This document shows, in pieces, positions 13,063 to 22,925 of a stretch of DNA of 27,547 nucleotides (positions are counted from its first letter, which is position 1; each line of letters begins with the position of its first letter). This DNA is from Davidsoniella eucalypti. Taxonomy: Eukaryota; Ascomycota; Sordariomycetes; Microascales; Ceratocystidaceae. The notes under the pieces are model-generated. The model saw only the letters and a program-made list of their open reading frames with translations. It was not told the origin of the DNA and made no database searches. The stretch is taken from NCBI GenBank assembly GCA_004009845.1, contig RMBW01000212.1, forward strand, positions 1-27,547. Reading direction: 5' to 3'. A program made the position numbers and the translations under genes.

Positions 13063-14701
13063 TCTTCGTTTCCCTTGTGACATGATAATATGAAAACCTC
13101 TTATACCGTGAGACGGCAGACTTTCATAGCCAAAGTCGTAAGACTTTTCCGCCCGAGATAGAGCCAGTACATAAATCTAAGCTATAACTCAAATCTAAAG
13201 GAGTCGATAGTAAGTTCTAGGCCGACGATAACATACGGACTTATACTTGACGAGAAGAGACCTTTGGAGTACGTCATGGGGCCATTTCCATGTGAAAGAG
13301 AACTAGGAAGAGTGTATCAAGAAGAGCGGGGCAAGTCCGGAGCGACATAGCACCGTCTACCGACCATTTTAACAGACGATACATCTATACAGCGGATATA
13401 TCAGGGTCTACAGCATGGACAAGGGCTAGACAAAGCCTGCTGGGACATCACTGTATCTCTGTATAGCCCGGAGTATCTATGGCGGCCGAGTGACAGCCCT
13501 GACCCTCGAGTAACCCCGCACCAAGGCCCGGAAGGCAATAGTGATGTGCCGCAAACTGTATCGAACCATGTGCAATAATTAATTGAATATATAGGCTGTA
13601 AACACCGAATGCACGAGCACGAAATAAAGAGAATGATGGCTGTACCGCCCGGCTATATGCATGGCAGCAGGCTGTACATACACACAATATAAAAAAAAAC
13701 ATGATAATATTACTGTATTAATGATGTGCACGTATCCAGCCAGCAATTCTGTGTATCTCCACATACAAAGATCTCTAAGTTAGGATATACAATGGTGATG
13801 GATGTGAGAAATTCGGAATGAGACTACTATGACTAGTATTGTTGTTTGCCGTTTAGCCCAATAACGTGGCGTCCAGTTGTAAATGACTACCAAATACTGA
13901 TGATGTACTTATTTTATGACTATTTCTTTCTTGGCTGGACTATCATCATGTGAGCACTGGATAGTTATTGCGAACTTTGTTAGCGGAAATATCATACCTA
14001 CTATCTCTTCGCCATGATATTGAGGGAAGTGAGGATAACTTATGTCTTTCGGTTTATATCACTCTGCGTTTTCTTGTCACGTTTTATAGACAAATCCCCT
14101 ATACATCTAGTCACTGAAGATTAAACTATCCCGACTAATGTGACAATTGTACAGGCCTTTCTTGGGCTCTATAATGTAAGATAAACTTTGAGTGAGATAG
14201 TGAGAGGAAAAAAAAAAGTCATCAGCGTCTAACTTGTCTCGTTGAAAATTCTCCGATGCTTATCATGTGCAAAGTTTACGCAAGCTTAACGCCTCTATAC
14301 GCGTCCCTTTGTTTTTTTTTCTTTCTCCTCATTCTGTCACTGGATCCCTTTTCACGTCTTTTGTGAGAGGCATAACAGTCTGATGTTGTCACAAACAAAT
14401 TCATTTATAATGGCCGGCTTACTACAAAGTAAGCTATAACGCAGAGGCAAGCAATGTAAGATTGGTATTTATCAGTAGAAAACATTGTTCAATGAAAACA
14501 CACATGTCATCTCATTTTTATATAACGACAAGATGAAAGTGGAAAAGAAACAGGCTAAGCATCGTCTTATCTATCGTGTTTGCCAGTCAAAGTGTTTGTA
14601 GATTAGTGTGCAGGCTCTTTTTTTCTTTACTTGATAGTTCATACACAAATCACGAAATATAGGGTTCTGATGTTGGGTAAGCAAACTTTCTTATAGAGGT
14701 A

Positions 14702-14707
14702 TTTATT
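14702..14707 (-). terminator. Candidate SFM1 poly(A) signal
   Basis: On the minus strand this reads AATAAA, 43 nt beyond the SFM1 stop codon. Fungal polyadenylation signals are degenerate, so position is the main support. Confidence 0.35.
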
Positions 14708-14749
14708 TTGATTTTGTTTGTTATTCTTTTGATTTGGGGCCGGCCAAGT

Positions 14750-17700
14750 TTAGAACAGATCGTCAATGGTCTTCTCAGAGTCCTTCTCGATCAGCTCGAT
14801 CATGCCCTATGATGGTACAGAGGTTAGCAAAGGCTTTGGAGACATGTACACTATTTTTATGTCCCCATTTTGGGCTGCTACAACGACTGCTGGAGTAGAG
14901 CAAGGGAACGGTAGTATGCAATCGTGGAAAAAGAATGACTAGAATGAGATATCTCGCGGTGACACAGATTTCTGTAATCATCTGCCTATTAGACTCCACT
15001 TGCACTGGTACTAGTAGTTCGTAGGGTTACAACCAGACATAAAAGCTGATGATAGAGGCCACATTTCATACCATGATGAGTTACTGATAGTAGGAATATG
15101 GCCAACTTAGAAGTACGGCATGGACGCATGGTATCTTGTGATAATGACTATGTGATATAAACCATGCTTAGTGGCAGAGACAACTAGCACTAACCAAACT
15201 TAACGGACGGTACTGAAGCAAGCCACTTGACTAGTAGATAGCTAGAGGTCCATTGTGCTGAGATAGGTCATGTCCACACTTGTACTACTTGAACAACAGG
15301 TAACAACCCTAATGCTTATTATCACTGGTTCCCTCAATAGCGACGAGACCTCGCCGAAAGTAGTTGGACTTGAATCAATCCAGGTTTCTTCTTTTCCATT
15401 ACGGTCGAGTACGGACTTGGCCTTATGTAACCTTTCATAGTAGAACAGACAACGTGTGGCCCTGAAAATAGTAATGGAACTATATAGCCACTAGCTATAT
15501 AGTGATGATATGGAAATGAGAGTTCAAAGATGTCGAGGGGGGTAATGCTTTGCAATATTGCAGGCGAGGGCGTTGGGGAAAAGTTTGAAAGCTAGATGAA
15601 AAGGACGAAAACACAAAAGAAGGCTCATCTTCGGCGTACAGATGTCTCGCCTGATATCCTGTTGTATGCCAACCGATGATTTCATTGGCTGGACAAGCAG
15701 AGAAAGCCTCGTGGCGTGAGATTGTTGTGCTATAGACCAAGCTCGACTAGAGCCGGGTTTTATAGAAGCCGACGTTCTTGTCTGTTTTGGCCTTATCTCT
15801 AGTGATCTTGTCCTCATAGGTGATTTATTTCTAGTGGCAGACGGTATAAATGGAAGAGATGAGACCTGCGCTGGCTCTGATTAGGCAATATACGAGTAGG
15901 AGGGGGTGACGAGATCACAGACAATCAGGTGGCGTCTGTTCTAGCCCTTTCTCGACGCTGTTGCTGAACCCCAGGAGGTAGAATGAATGGCACGAAATGA
16001 GGAACATAAAAAAGCAATAACGGCAAAGCATTAACGTAAACAAGGAGTACGACTCACCTCAGGCATAATGGGCTTTCCGTCAGCGTCAATTACGTATCGG
16101 AACGGCATTTGGGTGCTTTCATGCTGGTTAAACTTGAATTCTGGGTGGTCGACAACCGGAACGGTCTCGAGCGTGTCTGTATAAACAGCATAAAAGGGTG
16201 TTAGTATGCAGCTATTATCAGCGATATACGAGATAAGCATATGGTTTTCAATAGGAAGGCTTCGTTATAGCTTGTTGTACGGGCTCCTGCAAGGCCACCT
16301 GGCTATGATCTGATATGATGTGTTGTTTTGTGTCTGTCTGGGTGGTGTTCCGATGAGCTGCCTAATATTCCATGGAACCAACTCTAGATCCAAGCCAGGT
16401 TGTGCCAACCAGTCAGCCAGACACCATAGACCGGACTTTCTGAATTTGGACTACTTCAAACCCAAGGCTAACAAATGCCGTCCGTCCAGCAGGTCAAGAT
16501 AGTAGTTCATGAGAATTATTCGGGCTGACAAGCGAGTTGTTAAGGCCTTAAGTTCAGGCCAGGCGATAGGCATGACCAAAAAGGCACATAGTGGCAGGAG
16601 AAAGCGTTTCTGGTCGGTTGGCTCAAGTGAGCGTACTTTGTTCAGCCAGTCACACGCCCTCCCCTTCCAGCTATAATATCCAGAATCTCTATGACTTTAG
16701 TAGGAGGGGTATTGTGATAGGTAAAGAAACAAGAAGGAAGTCTGACGTGCAAATAAAGCCTCAAACAGGCCCGGCGACGGAGGTGGAGGATGATGTGTAG
16801 ACGAAGCGGACAAGTAGAATTAGGATAGCAGTGGCTCTACCTTCCGCATTGCACTAAGCCTATGAAGTAGCTAATGACAGCTTGGTGATATAGCCCTGTT
16901 GTTTTTGCAGAGCTAATGTCGTGTAGCCACACCTTTTGTGACTAAGGAGGGTAAAAAACAGGCAAGCTACATGATGCTTGCAGAAAACAAAGCCAAACGG
17001 CGGTACTATAGCCTACTAAGCCAGGTCGTTTTTGCATATTAATGCCCTGCTCGGGATATATCACAAGGCAGGATGCATGTGTGCATGTAAGGTATCACGA
17101 TGGCTATACTATAGCAGCGGCTGCGCCGGAGCTAAGAAAAAGGTGTGTAGATCAAGCGGGGTTTGCGAGGCTAGACGGCTAGCGACGATAGGATGATGTT
17201 GGTGCTGGCGCTGTTTCTGTTTCTGTGGCTATTGGTGTTGGACGAGGCTTGAATTTAGACATGGCACGACACGCTATTAAGCCGATGAGAGCCACACGTA
17301 GCATGAGGAACCAAGGCCAGTCCTAAGTTCCACGTAATATAAGACGCTGGCCGAGAACAACTGCTGTGGTGCTAGCATCGGCTAACTAATACGTCTATGT
17401 GGACGGCATCGTGACTATGTTCTAATCTCTGATAAGGAGGGGGTGTATGCATACAATGAAACCTGCTTGTATGCGTTGCGGTGATGGTGTCTGGATGGGA
17501 AGGGAATAATCAAGGTGTTACTGATTGGTCACTTACACTTCTCCTCGACTACCTTGCGAGTTACCCGCACAGCGGTATCTGTAGTCATCTGGATCGGGCC
17601 CAGTCTACGGCCTTCGAAGCCCTTGTTGCGTAGCTCCGATGTACGATCTACGTGGCAAACACATTATATCAGCCCCGCTGCTTACACTATATTGACTAGG

Positions 17701-18275
17701 TCTTGATGTCTATGAGATAGAGCCAGTGCCAGCCAGGCTTTATGCCTCCGGCCGGTGATTGGTTATCTCAAACCAGGGTGTTGACTGTTTACCTCTTGGG
17801 GGATCATCGCCTGAGTGAGTTTGAGTGTATGTTAGCACAGTAATCCTTCTATAGCTCATTGTTCTATGCTCAGACGACAAGATTATTGGTAGGGCCATAG
17901 CCTTGAATAGGCAGGCCCATCCGACTCAATTTCGTTGTCATTCCTCCGTCAACACATACCCAAAATGCCGCCAAACAGGAACACGTCAAAGGTCTCGCCG
18001 TCCTCCGGGCTCAGATCCTTGGCGGCTGCGGGGTCCAACAGGCACACCTTGGCCTTGAGGTCACCGGCATAGAGCTCCTCAACACCGTGATGCTCGGCCT
18101 TAAAGGCGAGCTGTTCCTTGAGCTGCTCGGGCACAACGAAGCCCTTGGGCAGCGATGAGAGACAGAAAGTTCCACCGGCAGCACCTGTCTCCTTGGCGAT
18201 GGCGATGTACTCGAGCTTCGACCACACTCCCAGCTCCGGGTCTAGATGCTCGACGATATAGGTCTTGGGCGACAT
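14750..18275 (-). CDS. SFM1: SPOUT-family protein arginine N-methyltransferase (Sfm1 / DUF431)
   Basis: Five exons, read on the minus strand: 18275-17960, 17810-17793, 17647-17537, 16176-16058 and 14806-14750. They join in frame to 621 nt, 206 residues plus TAA; yeast Sfm1 is about the same length. The family is a trefoil-knot (SPOUT) S-adenosylmethionine methyltransferase, known in yeast to methylate an arginine of ribosomal protein Rps3. Visible family signatures are the start TYIVEHLDPELGVWSKLEY (residues 5-23), VCLLDP, FGGILGDDPPRDRTSELR across exons 1-3, RRLGPIQMTTDTAVR, and DHPEFKF followed by MPFRYVIDADGKPIMPEG. All introns are GT-AG. Four have donors GTATGT, GTAAAC, GTAAGT and GTGAGT; branch-like GCTAAC or TACTAAC precedes introns 1, 3 and 4, while intron 2 has only a weaker GCTGAT. 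The start at 18275 fits family N-termini and has A at -3; an in-frame ATG at 18314 would add 13 residues. It is divergent from KEX1. Introns 3 and 4 are unusually long. Confidence 0.94.
14807..16057 (-). other. SFM1 intron 4 (1251 nt)
   Basis: Donor GTGAGT follows the codons for KPIMPE; acceptor ATAG precedes GMIELIEKDS. A branch-like GCTAAC lies at 14823-14828, about 16 nt before the acceptor. The intron holds a perfect 10-bp inverted repeat (15479-15503) and an AACCCTAA box (15305-15312). I see no nested gene: the open frames in it look like translated noncoding DNA. Confidence 0.88.
15479..15503. repeat. Perfect inverted repeat, 10-bp arms, in SFM1 intron 4
   Basis: Arms ACTATATAGC (15479-15488) and GCTATATAGT (15494-15503) flank the five-base loop CACTA. 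They could form a stable small hairpin in the SFM1 pre-mRNA. It is too small to be called a transposon end without a partner or target duplication. Confidence 0.85.
16177..17536 (-). other. SFM1 intron 3 (1360 nt)
   Basis: Donor GTAAGT follows the codons for KVVEEK; acceptor ACAG precedes the exon coding for TLETVPVVDHPEF. A perfect yeast-type branch sequence TACTAAC lies at 16200-16206 on the minus strand, 24 nt before the acceptor. No nested gene or RNA is recognisable inside; the open frames at 16320-16502 and 16591-16800 on the plus strand show no domain. Confidence 0.88.
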
Positions 18276-18472
18276 TGTTAAAAAGCTAGTTTCGATCTTG
18301 TTAGTAGAGAGCATGTTTATTAGAGACTGTGATATGCACAAACCAGTAGTTTGTTGATGACGGTTTTAGTAAGCTGGTTTCGGAACTCAGACAAACTTCA
18401 CAGAATTCATACTCAAGATATGCCTTTGTGAGTCGATGACGTCGTGACACAGAATGGCTCAGAAATTTCAAC

Positions 18473-18480
18473 TTAGGGTT
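18473..18480 (+). promoter_or_regulatory. TTAGGGTT (telobox-like) motif upstream of SFM1
   Basis: TTAGGGTT lies about 200 bp upstream of the SFM1 start. Internal TTAGGG-type boxes are bound by Tbf1/Teb1-class Myb factors in some fungi; whether this applies here is inference. Confidence 0.35.
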
Positions 18481-18913
18481 ATATTAGTATCAGCAGGGTT
18501 GAAATGGCCAAAAGCGGCCTAGGCGACCGTCTCATATGCCGGCTCTCCAACCTTCCCTCCTACAACCCTCGGGGGGGTACCTTTGAGTTTACGGTGCCTC
18601 CTCCTTTGTCCAAAGACGAAAGATTCCCCTTCGTCGTGGGGTTTTAAGAGCGGCCAGCACATATCACCAATGTCGCTGTCCATTCTCTCGCATCTATTGA
18701 TTTATTTCATGATGCACCGTTTTGTGAGGCCTCGAGCCTGTTTCTCCTGATGGATTCAAGGAGTTTAGAATGCAAAGGCCCAAACGCAGAGACGCTTTGT
18801 GCTCGGAAAAACTAAAAGAGACTTGTATGTAGTTGTCCAAGCTTAGGCTATGTTATGGACAACTGTCCTGTAAGCTGAATAAAGGCTATAGCGCCGTATA
18901 AGCTTCGAGCGCA

Positions 18914-18948
18914 TTGATAGTTAATATCAATAGATTCTTTGAATCTAT
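18914..18948. repeat. Two adjacent inverted repeats in the SFM1/KEX1 gap
   Basis: The first has arms TTGATA (18914-18919) and TATCAA (18925-18930) around GTTAA. The second has arms ATAGATTC (18930-18937) and GAATCTAT (18941-18948) around TTT. The two share one base, giving a compact double hairpin or paired binding site near the middle of the divergent promoter. Confidence 0.8.
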
Positions 18949-19337
18949 CTTATTGATCACTCATTTAGGCAAAGCGCCGTTCCCTTCAAGACCGCAAACA
19001 ACTCTATTCAGAGTGAACTAACAAAGCGAAATGTCGCCTGTAAGATGACGCGTAGGCGGACCTGCAGCTAAAATTGAATTTGAAACGCAGAAAAACTTTG
19101 AGCTGAGCAGAGAAAGCTTATAAGAACGTTCAGACGCCGATTCGATGTTTGGATAACTGTAATAAATGACAAAGGAAAACATGGGCACCTGTTACCCAGT
19201 TCATGCTTCAAGCCGTAAACTATTGAATGATCGTCGTAAATATCACTGTTTGTAGTCAAAGTACTGCTTCCCAAGCCCAGTGGCTGTAAGCTAACCCTGG
19301 ACCCTGAGGCATCATTCTTGACTTAGGGCGCTCAACC

Positions 19338-19372
19338 ACTATAAGTACTATAAGTTTAGTGGATTTAGTGGT
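19338..19372. repeat. Cluster of tandem 9-mers upstream of KEX1
   Basis: ACTATAAGT occurs twice back to back (19338-19346, 19347-19355). It is followed by TTTAGTGG at 19355-19362 and again at 19364-19371, a 9-nt spacing. CCACTA at 19336-19341 and TAGTGG at 19357-19362 also form an inverted pair. Confidence 0.75.
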
Positions 19373-19754
19373 AATTAGTGATGGCTACCTTCGCCAACTT
19401 CTGGTTGGCAGTTGCCGTATCGAGCGAAACAAGTCAGGGACCAAAGCGACAAGGCTACGACTTTGATTCTTTCTTGTTGTGATTTTGGAATTTGGGTTTT
19501 TCCTTTGCAACAATTCTCGGCTTTGTCTTGTCAAGGCGACTTATTCTCTCTTTTTCTTTGTCGACTCTGGATCTCCAATTCCAGGCCAGTGCCTTCCCGA
19601 GAGGCCACCTCTAAATTTCCGTCTCGAGGTCTCGTTTGTTGGCAAGAAACCCCGACCTAACCGGCAACGTGTTTCGCCTTGACGGCCCCTAACAAAAAAG
19701 CTTAAAAAAACAATAGCACGGTGATTCTGTGACGCGGCTTTTGTTAGAAGCCCT

Positions 19755-19775
19755 CATAGCCCATAGCGCATAGCA
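19755..19775 (+). promoter_or_regulatory. Three tandem CATAGC heptads in the KEX1 promoter
   Basis: CATAGC begins at 19755, 19762 and 19769, exactly 7 bp apart, 115-135 bp before the KEX1 start. Regular spacing suggests repeated factor contacts, but simple slippage would give the same pattern. Confidence 0.4.
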
Positions 19776-19889
19776 GAGGACCAGACTGCCAGTTTCCCTT
19801 CTTCTATCCTCTGCAAACTCCCTTCGCGGAATCTCTCTTCTTGCGCGGACTGAAGAAAGCCCAATCACTGTCCCGCTGTCATTATCGCC

Positions 19890-21928
19890 ATGACGCTTTA
19901 CAGAATGCTCGCCGCCACTGCTTCGGCGGCATTGCTACTGGGCTCCCCGGCCTTTGCCGCTGATCATGCCGCCTCTTCCGAGTTCTATGTCAGCCACTTG
20001 CCTGGAGCACCAGCTTACCCCATTGTCAAGATGCATGCTGGGTAAGTCAGGCACTCTCTTCTATCTCTGTTCTTTATGCCTCCTTTCTATGGCTGAAACT
20101 CATGCGCTAACGTAAACGCCTTGTCCAGTCACATCGAAGTCAACCAAACGACCAACGGAAACCTCTTCTTCTGGCAATTCCACAACCAACACATCGCTGA
20201 CCGCCAGCGCACAGTTATATGGCTCAACGGCGGCCCGGGCTGCTCGTCAGAAGACGGTGCCCTCATGGAGATTGGCCCCTACCGAGTCAACGGGGATGGC
20301 ACATTGAAATACAACAATGGTTCCTGGAACCAATTCGCAAACTTGATATTCGTGGATAACCCCGTAGGCACTGGATTTAGTTATGTCAACACTGATAGCT
20401 TCCTGAAAGAGCTCGATGAGATGGCCGCCAACATGATAACTTTCCTTGAGAAGTGGTTCGAAATATTCCCCGAGTATCTCCATGATGAGGTAGGAACCCG
20501 GATCCCTATGCGCTTTTACGCTCTTACAAGCAGCCCACTACATATGTACAACATCACTGACGTCATCTCTATCTACAACCATAGATTTACCTCGCTGGTG
20601 AATCGTACGCCGGACAACACATTCCGTACATTGCCCAAGCTATCTTGGAACGCAACAAGAAGAACCCAAAGCACCCATGGGATCTTAAGAACCTACTTAT
20701 CGGCAATGGCTGGGTCTCACCCCCGGAGCAATACCGCGCCAACTACGACTACGTGATCAAGAAAGGCTTGGTTCCTAGCGGCGGCCAGGCGCGCTCCAAG
20801 CTTGATGAGGCTTGGAAAAAGTGCGAAACTACCCTAGCCAAAGACAGCAAGGACCATGTTGACTACAACAGCTGCGAGGGCGTCCTACAGGACTTCCTAC
20901 GTTATACTACCAAGGTTGACGATTCTGGCAAGGATCAGTGCTACAACATGTATGACGTCCGTCTCAAGGACACCTACCCTTCCTGTGGCATGAACTGGCC
21001 CCCGGATCTACCCGCTGTGTCGCGCTACCTGCGCAGTCGTGAGGTCCTCGAGGCCTTACACATCAATGCCGCTAAGAGTGGTGGTTGGAATGAATGCAAT
21101 GGTGCTGTTGGACGTGCCTTCCGGTCTAAGAACTCGCTGCCCTCAGTCCGCCTATTGCCCGACATTTTGAAAGAGGTGGGTATCACTTTCTTTTCTGGTG
21201 CTGAAGATCTCATCTGCAACTGGATGGGTACCGAAAGCTTCCTGGCCAATCTCACCTGGAACGGTGCTACAGGCTTTGAGACTTCCCCTGGCAACTGGGC
21301 GCCTCGTCGTGACTGGCACTTTAACAATGATAAGGCAGGATTCTGGCAGCAAGCTCGTAATCTGTCCTTCATTGTCTTCGAGGGTGCCTCGCACATGGTT
21401 CCCTTTGACTGGCCCGAACGCTCTCTGGATATGCTTAACCGCGTGATGAATGTCGATTCCTCACACGGTATTCTTCCAGGCTACGTCAGCCATGTTGACG
21501 GCGAAGAAGAAAAGGCTACCAATGGCACCACTAGTGAGTCGGCCAACGACGGTACCAGCGGAAACACCGACCACGACCAGGAAGTCGAAGATGCTAAATG
21601 GCTGGCATACCGTAAGTCCGGCGAAATCGTGCTTGTCATTGTCGCCGTCGCCGCCTCTGTTTGGGGTTGGTGGGTGTGGCGTGAGCGCCGCAAGAGCGCC
21701 GGCTACCGCGGTCTGGATGGCGGACAAGGCATTCGCATGGCCACACGCGTACGTAGCTCAGCACGTGATGTTGAAGCTGATGCGGCCGAGTTCGACGAGC
21801 GTCTATTGCAGACGCCTACGGATGCCGGATTAGATCGGTACAGTCTTGGTGCCGACGATTCGGATGACGATGATGACGATGATCACGAGGAAGCCAAGAA
21901 GAACACGGCCCGCAATGCGGCACAGTGA
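19890..21928 (+). CDS. KEX1: Pheromone-processing carboxypeptidase Kex1 (serine carboxypeptidase, S10)
   Basis: Three exons, 19890-20041, 20129-20489 and 20585-21928, encode 618 residues, typical for fungal Kex1. This trans-Golgi enzyme removes C-terminal Lys/Arg after Kex2 cleavage of secreted precursors such as mating pheromone. Residues 1-23 form a signal peptide ending AFA. The S10 signatures are WLNGGPGCSS (82-91), GESYAG with nucleophile Ser178, the catalytic Asp379 in GAEDLICN and His441 in GASHMVPFDWP. N-glycosylation sequons include NQT, NGS, NLT, NLS and NGT. A single membrane segment (about 517-536) is followed by a basic stop-transfer patch and a cytosolic tail with an Asp-rich run (about 595-607), as in Kex1 proteins. 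Introns of 87 and 95 nt have GCTAAC and ACTGAC branch-like sequences; the second donor, GTAGGA, is weaker. It is divergent from SFM1 and convergent with DRE2. Confidence 0.97.
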
Positions 21929-22925
21929 AGTAAACGTAGAGAAACGAAAAACCAGAAGAAGGCGTCGCTTCTTTAATGTTTTTTTTTGGCTTTATTGATT
22001 CGTTCGAGTAGGCATTTTATTTGTTCTTATGTTCTCTTTTCCGTTCTATCACCACTATTGCCCTTATTTTTCTGAAAGGCCAACCAACTAGATATTATGG
22101 GATATATTAGCATTGTGTCTTCTAGATTTGTTTGTGTAGAAATGTATGTAGCAATCTGTCTTTTTTATTTCTCTTATTGTTATTGATTTTATGAATACAA
22201 CATATGTACATCATCGTTTTGTTCAGTTCACAACGCATCCATTCATTTCGTGTTTTATAGATGAGAAATCGTTAAGTTATTTCTAAAAATATGAATACTA
22301 GCAAGTATAAAATGCTTGGGTCAAGGTTATAGTTGATTGATACTAAGCAGCAAAAAATAGAACAAGGTTAGATTATATACCTGAAAGTGTATAGAACGAG
22401 TTATGTTATTTCTCGCTTACTCGCAAATTTTGGTGATAGAATAGAATATTTCAAAGAAAAAAAAGAAGAACCTGTAGCAGATCTCTCACATTGATTGTCC
22501 AGCTGATAAAAAAAGAAGCACTCTCTAAGTGTGCTAAGGACTCCCATTTCAAATGTGCTTCTTGAATCTCGTGTATGCCTTGTATAACTCCCATAGTAAA
22601 GAAGAGAAAAAAAGAAAAAAAAAACGCCGTTATGAAGAAAAAAAAAGAAAGGGTACAAAAGGAAAAGCCGTTGCGTTACGTATATGCAGATATGAAAAAC
22701 AAAGAAAAAAGAAAAAGCAATAACTACCCAATTCCCAAGTCCGTAAAGTTTGATGGATGGTTCCCAAGAGAGACATTCAAAGAAAGTGAAAAAAGTGACA
22801 TGGCTGACGTTCGGAGGTGAGTAATGTCAACAGTTCTAGTCAGTCAGAATAGGGTATAGTGAAAGGTGACGATAGGTTGTTGTGCCGTAGTGAGATATGA
22901 GAAGAAGAAAGACGAACATCTACTT
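21929..22925. other. KEX1/DRE2 convergent 3' intergenic region
   Basis: About 1 kb between two converging stop codons contains both 3' untranslated regions. It is A+T-rich with T runs after KEX1 and a GA-rich plus strand at about 22590-22720. No third gene is supported; the open frame at 22575-22820 is an artefact of the lysine-coding purine tract. Confidence 0.7.
22590..22720. repeat. GA-rich low-complexity tract
   Basis: The plus strand is nearly all purine over most of this stretch, with several A8-A10 runs broken by G. It lies between convergent genes, so it is not simply a promoter tract. Confidence 0.6.

Larger units (their letters stand above)
9461..14749. other. Gene-empty region, part 3
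   Basis: No gene is supported between 9461 and the SFM1 stop codon. The stretch has a strongly purine-rich plus strand at about 9549-9730, a near-palindrome at 12030-12047 and a G6/C10 foldback at 13041-13062. The last part is SFM1 3' untranslated and flanking DNA. The longest open frame, complement of 11268-11927, has no recognisable domain and its Ser/Leu/Arg/Cys-rich composition fits translated noncoding DNA. Confidence 0.55.
18276..19889. promoter_or_regulatory. Divergent SFM1/KEX1 upstream region
   Basis: A 1.6 kb gap between two divergent start codons must contain both promoters. It has a CRE-like TGACGTCG near 18437, TTAGGGTT at 18473-18480, two adjacent inverted repeats at 18914-18948, paired 9-nt direct repeats at 19338-19372, three CATAGC heptads at 19755-19775, and a pyrimidine-rich stretch at about 19797-19848 ahead of the KEX1 ATG. 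Pyrimidine-rich leaders are usual in filamentous fungal genes. No well-placed TATA box is evident for either gene. The open frames at 19412-19682 show no domain and are not called. Confidence 0.6.

Noticed and set aside
15046..15087. C/D-box-like snoRNA pattern (CTGATGA ... ATGATGA ... CTGA) inside SFM1 intron 4
   Set aside because: It is on the strand opposite to SFM1, the first box lacks the purine, the distance is short and no terminal stem is visible.
18626..18641. CCCC...GGGG inverted pair upstream of SFM1
   Set aside because: Only four base pairs match; the flanking bases do not extend the stem.
21025..21833. Several open frames of 70-127 codons overlapping KEX1
   Set aside because: Shadows of the G+C-rich KEX1 exon in other frames.
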